DNA of 49,418 nucleotides from assembly GCA_029010575.1 (NCBI GenBank), contig JAQXKS010000067.1, forward strand, positions 1 to 49,418. The letters are read 5' to 3'. Below are positions 10,043 to 19,500 of the stretch, in pieces. Within the stretch, counting starts at the first letter, position 1. Each line of letters opens with the position of its first letter. A program made the position numbers and the translations under genes. The notes below the pieces were generated by a model. That model worked only from the letters and a program-made list of their open reading frames with translations. It ran no database searches and was not told where the DNA came from. The stretch comes from Bacteroidales bacterium (GTDB taxonomy: Bacteria > Bacteroidota > Bacteroidia > Bacteroidales > UBA932).

Positions 10043-10077
10043 AAAAATAGAGTACAGAAAGAATGTACTCTATTTTT
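10043..10077. terminator. Bidirectional intrinsic terminator between folC and the aldolase-like gene
   Basis: A perfect 13-bp stem pairs 10043-10055 (AAAAATAGAGTAC) with 10065-10077 (GTACTCTATTTTT) around a 9-nt loop. T-rich tails occur on both strands. It ends folC on the plus strand and the convergent aldolase-like gene on the minus strand, and it overlaps the stop codon of the latter (10070-10072). Confidence 0.9.
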
Positions 10078-10690
10078 TTAGTTTTATTAGTTCCAAAATT
10101 TGGTCGTTGGGGATAAAAGAGGTGTTAGGTCCGGTCGTAACTATGATTCTACAAGCCATTTCCATAAAAATTGCTTTTTGAATACAATCTTTATATGAAC
10201 TGCCACATACGACCTGTCCGTGATTACTCAGAAGGGCAGCATCGGCACCGCTTCCCATTGCTTCCACTACTGCCCGGGCAAGCTCATCCGACCCCGGAAG
10301 ATAAAATGGAATGACAGGAATGGATGTGCCCACGTATAGAGGAATCTCAAGTGTGACATTGTAATTCTCCGGCTTGTTTTCCATACAACTGACAATAGTG
10401 GCATATTCCGACTGGAAATGCAGGACTGTATCTATATCCTTCCTGCAGCGGTAAAGTCCCAGATGAAGATTTTTTTCAATAGATGGTTTGGGACCGCTGA
10501 TAACCGATGAATCCTCCACGCAGCAGAGTGAGATCTGCTCCGATGAGATAGAGCCCAGCCACGAACCGGTACCGCTGATAAGCACTTTATCACCAATTCT
10601 ATGAGAGAGATTTCCGCTGCTGCATTTCATCAGATTCTCCTCTCCGGCATACTTTGCCCACTTGATAAACTCATCATACAATTCTTTCAT
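10070..10690 (-). CDS. Class II aldolase/adducin family protein with an altered zinc site
   Basis: The 206 residues have the fold signature of L-fuculose/L-ribulose phosphate aldolases: KCSSGNLSHRIGDKVLISGTG (residues 22-42), then PKPSIEKNLHLGLYRCRKDI, then HFQSEYATIVSC, and ALLSNHGQVVCG. In the family a Glu and three His bind and use zinc; here E72, H91 and H157 are present, but the second His of the usual HTHS motif is Gln (Q93). The protein may use another metal geometry or be non-enzymatic. A sugar-phosphate or methylthioribulose-phosphate related role is possible, but the substrate cannot be read from the sequence. It stands alone, convergent with folC. Family call firm; specific function unknown. 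Confidence 0.8.
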   Translation of the reverse strand: MKELYDEFIKWAKYAGEENLMKCSSGNLSHRIGDKVLISGTGSWLGSISSEQISLCCVEDSSVISGPKPSIEKNLHLGLYRCRKDIDTVLHFQSEYATIVSCMENKPENYNVTLEIPLYVGTSIPVIPFYLPGSDELARAVVEAMGSGADAALLSNHGQVVCGSSYKDCIQKAIFMEMACRIIVTTGPNTSFIPNDQILELIKLKK

Positions 10691-10799
10691 GACACTATTC
10701 CTATTAAGTAATCCTCAAAAAATAACCTGCATCATCTTTGAAAATCTGACCTCGAAAATCTAATTCAAATCTGACGCAACTTATTATTTTCATATTACT

Positions 10800-10834
10800 A
10801 AAAAAGAGAGACTGACATCGTGGTCAATCTCTCT
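10800..10834 (-). terminator. Intrinsic terminator after tRNA-Val
   Basis: Read on the minus strand, AGAGAGA-t-TGAC, a 6-nt loop, and GTCA-g-TCTCTCT form an 11-bp stem with one internal mismatch. A TTTTTT run follows directly. It begins one base past the tRNA CCA end (10835), so the tRNA is transcribed as a single gene. Confidence 0.9.
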
Positions 10835-10912
10835 TGGTGGGAGCAGAGGGAGTCGAACCCCCGACCCTCTGCTTGTAAGGCAGATGCTCTAAACCAACTG
10901 AGCTATGCTCCC
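10835..10912 (-). tRNA. tRNA-Val (anticodon TAC), CCA encoded
   Basis: Acceptor stem GGGAGCA (10912-10906) pairs with TGCTCCC (10845-10839), followed by discriminator A and an encoded CCA (10837-10835). The D arm reads AGCTCAGTTGGTTTAGAGC. The anticodon stem TCTGC/GCAGA encloses the loop CTTACAA with anticodon TAC, which reads GUA valine codons. The T arm GGTCGGGGGTTCGACTCCC is canonical. It has a matched promoter and a terminator of its own. Confidence 0.97.
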
Positions 10913-10928
10913 TTTCTTTTAGCGAGTG

Positions 10929-10959
10929 CAAATATAGAGCTTTTTCCTTAATCTCCAAA
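10929..10959 (-). promoter_or_regulatory. Promoter of tRNA-Val
   Basis: Minus-strand TTTG (10959-10956), a 19-base spacer, and TATATTTG (10936-10929) match the Bacteroidota -33 / -7 consensus with ideal spacing. Initiation about 7 bases downstream would give a leader of roughly 10 bases before the tRNA. Confidence 0.85.
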
Positions 10960-10968
10960 AAATATTTG

Positions 10969-11769
10969 CTATTCTATCTTAAAAATGCATGTAATATCAT
11001 CGGATTGCCCCCAATCTTCTACCATTATAGAAACGGAAAGAAGGGCAATGTCAAGTACCAGAGAGACGTCAGACATTACCGGACTCTCTAGGTCAATACC
11101 CATCTCAAATAATATCTCCCCCAGCGGAATCCTGAACGATTCTCCATAAATGTCAGATATTGAAATATATACATCTTTACGACTTAGTTGCCTTATGAAA
11201 TTGAATGTATCGGATTCACAATTGTTACAGATGAATGCATGTCCGCCATTGAGAGGAATACCCTCGAATGTATAGCCGGATGAACTACTGACAATTTTGA
11301 CCTCCTGACCCTCAAGACTATTATTTTCATCAATAATCTCTACATGTATAGAAGAGGTGTAGCGCCGTAAAATAGGAGTCTCTGACCAATACTCTGAAAA
11401 ACATCTTATTGTGTTGCGGTAAAACAGCAACGCATCCGGGTACCTTCCAAATACAAGTGAAACCTCTTTTTTCTGCGAATCGTAGTAAGAGCCGTTCTTG
11501 ATGTTGCCCCAGACATTAAACGAGTATTCCCCTTTGGGAAGTTTGAACTTATGGCTACAGTTAAGGGAATCACCTTCTATATATTTGTCAACCAATATAT
11601 TGCCGGTTGCGTTATCCGCTATCACTATTCTGATGTTTTCAGTGGTATTTGACTCTATTGCAGACAGGTCCACCTCCATTGTGAAAGGACAGAGACTCCT
11701 GTTCTCCTTTATGCAACTTTGGACAATAACAATGGCAATTGATAAAAGTACTGTTTCAATAATTCTCAT
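10969..11769 (-). CDS. FimB/Mfa2-family fimbrial anchor-type lipoprotein
   Basis: The protein has 266 residues. It begins with a hydrophobic signal ending in a lipobox-like VQSC (Cys 19), followed by IKENRSLCP, the Cys-Pro pattern seen at the start of FimB/Mfa2 proteins. A beta-rich body follows (KFKLPKGEYSFNVWGN; RYTSSIHVEI), as in the two transthyretin-like domains of this family. Such proteins anchor fimbriae of the Mfa/Fim type to the outer membrane and limit their length. It overlaps the upstream OmpA-like gene by 4 bases (ATGA). No fimbrillin subunit gene is in the window. The family call is likely but based on pattern, not on a profile search. Confidence 0.72.
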   Translation of the reverse strand: MRIIETVLLSIAIVIVQSCIKENRSLCPFTMEVDLSAIESNTTENIRIVIADNATGNILVDKYIEGDSLNCSHKFKLPKGEYSFNVWGNIKNGSYYDSQKKEVSLVFGRYPDALLFYRNTIRCFSEYWSETPILRRYTSSIHVEIIDENNSLEGQEVKIVSSSSGYTFEGIPLNGGHAFICNNCESDTFNFIRQLSRKDVYISISDIYGESFRIPLGEILFEMGIDLESPVMSDVSLVLDIALLSVSIMVEDWGQSDDITCIFKIE

Positions 11770-13649
11770 AATCCATATTTGTTGATTAGTTTTCCGATTT
11801 CAGGGTCAAGATTAGCTCTGAAACGAAGGGAAGGATCCATCTCCTTTGCTTTCAAATAGTACTCGATTGAAGATTTTTCATCTCCTATTCTGGAATAGAT
11901 GATACATAACAGGTAATCCCTCTTAGGACTCTCCGGGAGTCTTTCGAGAACCTTCAATGCGGATGCATTATAATCCAACGAAATGAACGCCAGTGCACTG
12001 TTTATGTCACCGTATGGGCCGAGCAATATTACCGCAGTTTGATAGTCCCTCTCTTTTAGTGCATTAAGTCCTTTCATGTAGGTAGTGTCAATTACCGTAG
12101 TATGTATAGTATCCTTAATCATGCCCTTCTTGTGAAGATGAAAGTCGAAAACTACTCTCCTTAACTCCGGATAGAAGTTATCCAGCAGCTTTCTATACTC
12201 CTTGTGTCTTCTGATCCGCTCCTTTCTCTCTTTTATATCTTTTATTGAACAGATGCCAAGCAATGTCTCTTTATCTTTCAGAATGAGAGTATCTCTTCTG
12301 ATCATTGATTCGAGTTCCTCCCAATTTTCGGCTATATATCTGGGAATCAGCTTGAAATGGATAAAGTCATTCTCATATTCATCCATTTCGTCCAGATTTA
12401 TGATTACTCCCTGATTATGGACTCTCAACGAATCCGAGCAGATTTCGATATACTTTGTTATTTCTTCACCCCTTCTGCGTGAGAGTTCCCTGTTTCGTGC
12501 ATAGTTACCTTCCGGGGAGGAGGAGGCCGTTACTGTTATGCTGTCTATATTGTATTCGCTGTCAAACATCAGCTCTTCAAGTATTCCCTTTATTCTTTCC
12601 AGTTCGTAAGGGTTGTTTCCAAAGTTATACTCCACATCGTATTTCCCCTTTCTGAATTCAATCATTGAAGATGTGTTGAGAAAGGCTTTTCTTTCAATTA
12701 CTTTTGTCATATACTTCTCTATCTCCTCTGTCATGCTGGAGAAAGAGGAGATATAATAAGTGATAGGAGAGGAGGGAGGTATTGAGAACAGGAGGTTCTG
12801 GTTGAAGTCCACAATCTCTCCAAATACAATCAGGTCAACTCTCTTCAGATCCCTTCTGGCCTTGAGTCCCTGTGAATAACAGTATTTGATCCTCTTTTTG
12901 TCATTGGAAATCACGGAATCTAGCCGTATTCCGCTTGTGGCAAGTGTATCTTTCACATACTCTCTGTATTTTTTCTCCTTGTTTTTGATGAGGTAGTTAT
13001 TCCAGTAGATTACCCCTTTTTTGGAGTAATACTCTCTGACCTTGTCCTGACTTATGGAGTAGTATTCTTTCCTTGACAGGAAAGTCTCCATGAGTTCAGT
13101 ATAAATAAGCTTTGATGAATCTGTAATAATCCTGTTGAGATACTTGTTGTACTTGTTGTACCCCTCAAGCAGATCTTTTCTGTACTCTTCACCTGTTATC
13201 AGGATCCTCTCGAGAGAAGTGGTATCTTCTCCTATAATAAGTATAGGGCTCAGTCTTATCTGCCAGTTATTGTCCAGCATCATATCAGGAATCTCAAGGT
13301 CAAAGTCGAGGGAGACCATTCCGTTTCGCTCAGGTACATTCCTGAACTTGGCTGTTACTATTGCAGGTTGCAACTCTTCGGATGCTATGAGCGTTCCTGT
13401 CGAGTCAACAGTTGCTTTCATAAAGAAGACTCTGTTGCCTTGGGGGTCAATGACGGTGAGTGTATCTGATGATTCTGTGTGGGTGGTGTCACAAACTTCC
13501 CTTTCGCTATGAAGAGGAGAGGTTCCTGCCAGATTGACTATTGTCGTGGGATTCTCCTTTCTTAGTCTTTTCAGTTTGAATAATGCAGAACAGGAGCTTG
13601 TTACTGCAAATAGGAACATTGTCAGTAAAATAACCATCAATCTTCTCAT
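11766..13649 (-). CDS. DUF3868/OmpA-like lipoprotein with C-terminal TPR-like repeats
   Basis: The protein has 627 residues. A signal with lipobox-like VTSSC (Cys 20) predicts an outer-membrane lipoprotein. Residues around 75-160 are a beta-rich region (LQPAIVTAKFRNVP, MVSLDFDLEIP), as in DUF3868. A charged helical insert follows, then an OmpA-C-like segment: FRKGKYDVEYNFGNNPYELE and ASSSPEGNYARNRELSRRRG, the ASPEG...N..LS..RA motif of these proteins. The last 70 residues look like TPR helices (SALKVLERLPES, SSIEYYLKAKEMDPS). It sits 10 bases after the DUF3575 gene and overlaps the FimB/Mfa2-like gene. Members of this family occur with Mfa-type fimbria genes; a peptidoglycan-linking or assembly role is inference. 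Confidence 0.72.
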   Translation of the reverse strand: MRRLMVILLTMFLFAVTSSCSALFKLKRLRKENPTTIVNLAGTSPLHSEREVCDTTHTESSDTLTVIDPQGNRVFFMKATVDSTGTLIASEELQPAIVTAKFRNVPERNGMVSLDFDLEIPDMMLDNNWQIRLSPILIIGEDTTSLERILITGEEYRKDLLEGYNKYNKYLNRIITDSSKLIYTELMETFLSRKEYYSISQDKVREYYSKKGVIYWNNYLIKNKEKKYREYVKDTLATSGIRLDSVISNDKKRIKYCYSQGLKARRDLKRVDLIVFGEIVDFNQNLLFSIPPSSPITYYISSFSSMTEEIEKYMTKVIERKAFLNTSSMIEFRKGKYDVEYNFGNNPYELERIKGILEELMFDSEYNIDSITVTASSSPEGNYARNRELSRRRGEEITKYIEICSDSLRVHNQGVIINLDEMDEYENDFIHFKLIPRYIAENWEELESMIRRDTLILKDKETLLGICSIKDIKERKERIRRHKEYRKLLDNFYPELRRVVFDFHLHKKGMIKDTIHTTVIDTTYMKGLNALKERDYQTAVILLGPYGDINSALAFISLDYNASALKVLERLPESPKRDYLLCIIYSRIGDEKSSIEYYLKAKEMDPSLRFRANLDPEIGKLINKYGL

Positions 13650-13659
13650 AATCAGCAGT

Positions 13660-14250
13660 CTAAATGTTGAAAGTTAAAGAGATCTTGATATCTGTCGGAG
13701 CTATGAACCATCTGCTGTCTCTCTGAAGAATATCTCCGCATGAGGGGCATGAATATCTGGAGTAGAATGTATATCCACCCCATACTCCCAAAGAAAAGTC
13801 GATGTTGAAATGTTTAGAAATGATAAGTGAATAGCCGGCAGAAATGGCAATACCGAAAGCATCACCCTCTACAGTCTGAGGGGAGATTATTCCTCCGATA
13901 TTATATTCGCACCACTGTGTTTTTACCCCGAAATTAAATCCGGAAAAGAGATAGAATGGCCAATACTTGACACCTGTTCCTATAGTCAAATGCTTGAATT
14001 GCATACGGTTATCAGCGTCATTCTTGTTGAATACAAATGGGTTGTAACTTCCGTCTATAGAAAATGTCCAGTTCCTGGCTACTGCAGTCCCCACTTCCAG
14101 ATTCATTGTTACAAATTTTGCATAATCCAGAATATTGGTAGAGATACCAACAATCTGTCCTGATGCCTCTTGTCTCGAAATAGAGAGTATTGTCACCAAC
14201 ATGACAATACTCAAACCAATCCTTTTTCTCATCTTTCGCCTCTCTCTCAT
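13660..14250 (-). CDS. DUF3575 family outer-membrane beta-barrel-like protein
   Basis: About 196 residues, with a basic N terminus and a hydrophobic signal (GLSIVMLVTILSI) cleaved near Ser-Gly-Gln. The mature part starts GISTNILDYAKFVTMNLEVG and continues with NWTFSIDGSYNPFVF and GVKYWPFYLFSGFNFGVKTQ, the alternating amphipathic pattern of DUF3575 proteins, ending in an aromatic/hydrophobic ISLTFNI as in barrels. The computed TTG start at 14256 is less likely than the ATG at 14250; an ATG at 14232 is also possible. It is the first gene of a three-gene operon with the OmpA-like and FimB/Mfa2-like lipoproteins. Cys-Pro-Ser-Cys near the C terminus is unusual for a barrel. Confidence 0.75.
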   Translation of the reverse strand: MRERRKMRKRIGLSIVMLVTILSISRQEASGQIVGISTNILDYAKFVTMNLEVGTAVARNWTFSIDGSYNPFVFNKNDADNRMQFKHLTIGTGVKYWPFYLFSGFNFGVKTQWCEYNIGGIISPQTVEGDAFGIAISAGYSLIISKHFNIDFSLGVWGGYTFYSRYSCPSCGDILQRDSRWFIAPTDIKISLTFNI

Positions 14251-14268
14251 AATCAATATGGTTTAAAT

Positions 14269-14334
14269 ACCATCCGATTTTTCCATTCGCCACGGAACCC
14301 TCCATTATTCCACTCTTCCCTTCAATCGGATGGT
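14269..14334 (-). promoter_or_regulatory. Large foldable leader (11-bp inverted repeat) before the fimbria-type operon
   Basis: ACCATCCGATT (14269-14279) and AATCGGATGGT (14324-14334) are perfect inverted repeats separated by 44 bases. On the minus strand the predicted transcript would begin almost exactly at the outer arm, so the whole leader could close into one stem. A GGAA/TTCC pair could form inside. The base of the stem lies 18 bases before the ATG at 14250. Function is not known; a regulated or stabilising 5' UTR is inference. Confidence 0.6.
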
Positions 14335-14338
14335 TGTG

Positions 14339-14369
14339 CAAAAGTATCTCTCCGGATTATATTAAGCAA
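14339..14369 (-). promoter_or_regulatory. Promoter of the DUF3575-OmpA-FimB/Mfa2 operon
   Basis: Minus-strand TTG (14369-14367), a 20-base spacer and TACTTTTG (14346-14339) fit the Bacteroidota consensus. The -7 element is exact and the -33 is partial. The expected start point is near 14332. Confidence 0.65.
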
Positions 14370-14546
14370 GTGCTAGACTGTGCATTATGAGGTGTTTATA
14401 GAATTATGAAAACTGATTTATTTTCAGAAATAGCAAATATCTGTCCCACATGCCGCTGTAATGTCATTTTGGCAGTTATTCTGTGATGGTATGTATTTTG
14501 TTCAAGAGACCTTCAAAAACGGAAAATATTAAAATTAAATACAAAA

Positions 14547-16568
14547 ATGAAAGATCAAAAAGGAACAATAGGGGTAACTACTGAGAATATTTTCCCCGTC
14601 ATCAAGAAATTTCTCTACTCTGACCATGAAATTTTCTTAAGAGAGATGGTGGCAAATGCGATAGATGCCACAGCAAAGCTCAAGACATTGTCAGGCACTG
14701 GTGAGTTCAAGGGTGAACTCGGAGACCTTAGAGTGGAAGTAATCGCTGATAAGGATAACAACACTCTCACAATCAAGGATTACGGTGTGGGTATGACTGC
14801 TGAAGAGGTAGATAAATATATTAATCAGATTGCCTTCTCAGGAGCCGGTGAGTTCATCGAAAAGTATAAAGATGCCAACATTATCGGCCATTTCGGACTT
14901 GGATTCTACTCCTCTTTTATGGTTTCAAAGAAGGTTGTAATAGATTCTCTTTCATGGAAAGAGGGAGCTAAGGCTGTAAGGTGGGAATGTGAAGGTGACC
15001 CTAACTTCTCCATGACTGAAGGCGAAAGGACTGAAAGAGGTACCACAATCACACTCTATCTTGATGATGAATCAAAGGAATTTTCTGAAAATACGAAAGT
15101 TGCAGAGCTACTTGGAAAGTATTGCAAATTTATGCCTTTCCCCATTGTCTTTGGTAAGGAGCAAGAGTGGAAAGATGGCAAGTATGTAGATACCGACAAA
15201 GATAAAATCATAAACAATTCTGCACCTATATGGAATAGAAAACCTTCGGAACTTAAGACTGAAGATTACATGAATTTCTATAGGGAACTCTACCCGATGC
15301 AGGATGAGCCTCTCTTCTACATCCATTTGAATGTCGATTATCCTTTTAACCTGACAGGAATCCTCTACTTCCCGAAGATTAAAGACAGACTGGAGGTTAC
15401 ACGTAACAAGATCCAGCTCTATTGTAATCAGGTATTTGTGACTGATTCTGTGGAGAATATCGTTCCTGACTTCCTGACTCTTCTGCACGGCGTAATTGAC
15501 TCTCCGGACATTCCTCTAAATGTATCGAGAAGCTACCTGCAGTCTGATTCCAATGTCAAGAAGATCTCCACATATATCACAAAGAAGGTAGCAGATCGCC
15601 TGGAAGAGATCTACAAGAATGAGAGAAGCGAATACGAACAGAAGTGGGATAATCTCAAGCTCTTCATTGAATATGGTATGCTTACAGATGAAAAATTTGC
15701 AGAAAGAGCAATGAAGTTCGCTCTCCTGAAGAATTGCGATGGCAAGTACTTCGGATACGAAGACTATAGAAAGGCTATTGAAGCAAATCAGACAGATAAG
15801 GACAATAAGGTCGTTTATCTCTATTCAACAGATACTGTAGAGCAATATCAGTATATCGAAGCTGCAAAGACCAAGGGATATGATGTCCTCCTGTTTGACT
15901 GTCAGCTCGATGCACATTTTGTTAATTTGCTTGAATCAAAAATTAAAAATTCTTCTTTCGTACGAGTGGATGCAGATTCAATAGACAAGCTTATCAGAAA
16001 GGAAGATATCTCTGAGCCTGAACTCACTGATGCAGAAAAGAAAGATCTTTCATCTATCTTCGAATCAGTGCTTCCTGAAGGAAACCACTATTATATTAAG
16101 GCAGAAAACCTTGGCGAAACAGGAGCTCCTATTCTGATTACTCAAAGCGAATTCATGAGAAGATACAGAGATATGTCGGCATTAGGCGGTGGTATGAACT
16201 TCTATGGTGAAATGCCAGTCTCCTACAACATAGGTATCAATGTTGAACATCCTCTAATCAAGAGAATACTTGATTCCAAGATTGAAAAGACAGCAGCTGG
16301 ATGTTCAGGATTCGATAGCAGAATCTCTACCCTCAATTCTCAGATTGAAAAGATCAAGGATTCTGACAAACAGGAAGACAAGGACTTGAGGTCATCTCTG
16401 GAGAAAGAGATTGAAGGTGTAGAAGAGGAAAGAAAGGCGGTGATGGTGGACTTTGCAAAAGACAATATCCTTATTCATCAGGTAGTTGACCTTGCCCTCC
16501 TTGCCAACAACATGCTTAAAGGAAAAGATCTTTCAGCATTCATCAAGAGGAGTATCGAAGTACTTTAA
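14547..16568 (+). CDS. htpG: Molecular chaperone HtpG (Hsp90 family)
   Basis: A cytoplasmic ATP-dependent chaperone dimer. The 673 residues cover the N-terminal GHKL ATPase domain (FLREMVANAIDATAKLK, TIKDYGVGMTAEEV, GHFGLGFYSSFMVS), the middle domain (ITLYLDDESKEF, PLNVSRSYLQSD) and the C-terminal dimerisation part. The lid motif carries GAGEFIEKYKD in place of the more usual GTKEFLE, a small change. The gene stands alone and its stop abuts the stop of the convergent secreted protein gene with no gap. The upstream 130 bases have a near-consensus TATTTTG but no exact -7. Confidence 0.96.
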   Translation: MKDQKGTIGVTTENIFPVIKKFLYSDHEIFLREMVANAIDATAKLKTLSGTGEFKGELGDLRVEVIADKDNNTLTIKDYGVGMTAEEVDKYINQIAFSGAGEFIEKYKDANIIGHFGLGFYSSFMVSKKVVIDSLSWKEGAKAVRWECEGDPNFSMTEGERTERGTTITLYLDDESKEFSENTKVAELLGKYCKFMPFPIVFGKEQEWKDGKYVDTDKDKIINNSAPIWNRKPSELKTEDYMNFYRELYPMQDEPLFYIHLNVDYPFNLTGILYFPKIKDRLEVTRNKIQLYCNQVFVTDSVENIVPDFLTLLHGVIDSPDIPLNVSRSYLQSDSNVKKISTYITKKVADRLEEIYKNERSEYEQKWDNLKLFIEYGMLTDEKFAERAMKFALLKNCDGKYFGYEDYRKAIEANQTDKDNKVVYLYSTDTVEQYQYIEAAKTKGYDVLLFDCQLDAHFVNLLESKIKNSSFVRVDADSIDKLIRKEDISEPELTDAEKKDLSSIFESVLPEGNHYYIKAENLGETGAPILITQSEFMRRYRDMSALGGGMNFYGEMPVSYNIGINVEHPLIKRILDSKIEKTAAGCSGFDSRISTLNSQIEKIKDSDKQEDKDLRSSLEKEIEGVEEERKAVMVDFAKDNILIHQVVDLALLANNMLKGKDLSAFIKRSIEVL

Positions 16569-19500
16569 TTATCTTGAAGCTGTAAGAAATTTGATTGCCT
16601 CGCACAGAAGTTTATTGATACTCTCGTGCGAGGTAATTGATTCTATGGGGAACCCGAAGACAATGGATCTGTAATCGGTTCCATCGTAGGCGATAGCTGC
16701 ACCATTGTTGGAACCATTATATCTCATCCATGTATGTGCTGCCATATCGGTAGGTATCAGAGCATCTGTTGACTCGCTACAGAATGTCAAAGGTGATGGA
16801 GTAACTGCAATCTCATATACATCCTGTGAATCAGACGTTCTTCTGATTATTCCGGTTGATGAGGCAAACGCATTTGTCCATCTTGTTTTAAGTATCTCTG
16901 AAACGAAAGATTCTATCTTATACTCCTCCATAACCTCTTTCTCTATTTCTGAGATTAATTCGGAGAGTTTCACAATATTAGAAATCGTACTGTCATTTCT
17001 TCCAGCTGAAGCGATTATCTGACGTTGCAATTCACTGATATTCTTTGTAATATAGGTCTCATAATAGTTATATCCAAGGGAATCATTAGACTTGACAGCC
17101 TTGTGTGTTATGGATTGGGATTCCTTGAGGGACTTTTCCATCAGTATTTTAGCTTTATTCAGATGTTCCAGAACAGAGGCATTGAGTGCTGAGAGATCAG
17201 AGATGGGTGTAACACCGTTGGAATAGGGAGAGGAAGATGAGCCTATGTATGCGCCTGAGATTATGATGGAACCGCTGTTTCTGCAAAATTGGGATATCTC
17301 TTTCCTGAGCTTAAGAGGAAAAATCTTCTCCGGACTGTTTTCCTTGCCTGTAATGATATCAAGTACCTTGTATTCAGAAAGATTTGGGGTATTGTCTTCC
17401 AAAAGTATTGACACCGATGAAGAGGAGAAGCTCATTCCACATTCAAGGAATGCTCTTCCATGGATAGAGGGGTAGTCCATACTGTTTCCGGCTACACCTT
17501 CCCTGGTATAATCTATATATGATGCACCGAATCCAGGCTGCCAGTCGGTTCTCCAGTCCTGATGTTTGTTGAAGTTGTACTGGCCGCCAACATATGAATA
17601 GTCGTGTTTATATGGTGTGCCGCTCTCGGTACTCTGATGGTATCCATTGCTATTAAAAAGAGAGCTTTCTAAGTAGGATGGAGAGCTTGTCTTATAGTAA
17701 TTGTTGATAATCAGTGCTTTGCTCGCTCCTTTGAGGTATCCAGCGGAAAGGACTTCGCTTGGAAACGACTCTCCTCCGTTATTAGCAGCTGCTATTTTGA
17801 AACTATAAATCTTACCCTCTTCAAGTTTAATTTCAGCAGATGTGCCATTGATGATTCTGCCATTGTCGAATCCGACATTGTATTTGTCAGATGAAGGGTC
17901 TGTCACCCTGGTGTATAGTATATAGCATGTAGGAGTGGCACTGGGCTCGAGTGGATCTTCTCGCCCCTGCCAGTTAAGAATGACAACTCCCTCTTTTTCA
18001 TTAGACAAAAGAGCAGAAAAATTTTCTACCGGAAGGGGTTGAACTGTGTATTTGTTATTTCCAGTATATGCCAGATATTTAAGAATTCCTTTGTATAGAG
18101 AGCGGGCTACTGTGAACTTGAACTTTGGATCGGTGCCGTATTTCATATCCGAGTAATTCTGATGCGCAAAGAGTTCAATGAGCAGGGATGGTACTTCCGG
18201 TATGCGTGCCTCCACATACGATTTGTCCCAAAGCCCTCTTCGGGTCCAGTCTATTCCAAATACGGATGAAACATCCTCAATGATTTGGCTCTGAACAATA
18301 TCGGCAAGTTCTCTTGATGTGGTTCGACTTCTTCCGTCACTGTATTTAGTCTTGTTGGATGACTTCGTACTGAAAATGGCAAGTGTACCGACAATAGAGT
18401 CTGTCAGATGCTTTCCTGCATCTGAATGGACCGATAGTGACAAATCCACGGGAACGTTGAAATCTTCAATCAGACTATTGACCCAAAGCCCCCTTGACCA
18501 ATAATCATCTTTATAATCGTTTTGGCCCTCGAATTTGGAATATACACTATATGGAAAACCGCACCATTGCAGCCAATATCTTCCTCCTTCAGCATAACGT
18601 GGCATTCCAGAAATTTCTCCGGCTCTTGAGATGTTACCCATGCCACCACCGAATCTAACAGCATCTGTTGTCACTATTGCATCGCTTTGATTATCATTGA
18701 TGTTAATGTTTGTAACTATAACCCCTTGTCCAAGGAGATCTTTGTCGAAATGGAATTTTCCCAGGTACACCCATGTGCCACCGCCCATCTTCTGGTTGAC
18801 TCTGAATATGGTTTCACCTGAAGAGTGTCTGACTGTATACTCTGCACAATTCGTGGAATTTGGCAAGGTAGAGTAGGATACATAGACTCCGTATTCGCCT
18901 GATTTTCCGAAGACAGGAAGGTAAGAAGCTATTGTCGAGCCATCTTTGGAGAGTGGTACCATCCTGCTTGTTCCATTGCTAAAGGGGTTTGTGTTATCCT
19001 TGATGGAAGAGCCCAAGTCAGATGAGAATCCTTTTACCGGAGAGTATTCCCATCTGTATGCATTGCTGCTCAGGTACTCTTCATTGTAGAAATCCGAACC
19101 ATTGTCAATAATTATCTCCTCCATATTAAAATCCCTCTCTCGTGAGATGGTGGTATAAGCTCCTGCATTTTCCAGCATGGGGGCCAGATAGTTAACAGTA
19201 ATATCGTGGGTGAGCAAATCTTCAATTGTAGAGAAGAATGGAGCCCTTTGCCACATCCATCTGTTTTCATCATTGGAATAGTACCATCCGTGACTTGGTG
19301 TCAAGGCTATTATTTTGTTGCTCAGGCCGTTCTTGCATTGGATCTGACGGGAAGCGTTCTTCACCCATTGCGAATGGCTTCTTGAACTCCTGACAGAGGA
19401 TTCCCTTCCTGAAAAATAGGTAGAAGAGAGTTCTTCAAGGGTTTTATTTGCGCTCTTGACGGTGAACTTTTTTCCGGAGCATTCCTTGGGGAGATTTCTC

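Noticed and set aside
14018-14341. A 107-codon minus-strand open frame overlapping the DUF3575 gene and the leader
   Set aside because: It is a shadow frame of DUF3575; its start lies within or upstream of the predicted transcript start and its composition is unlike a protein.
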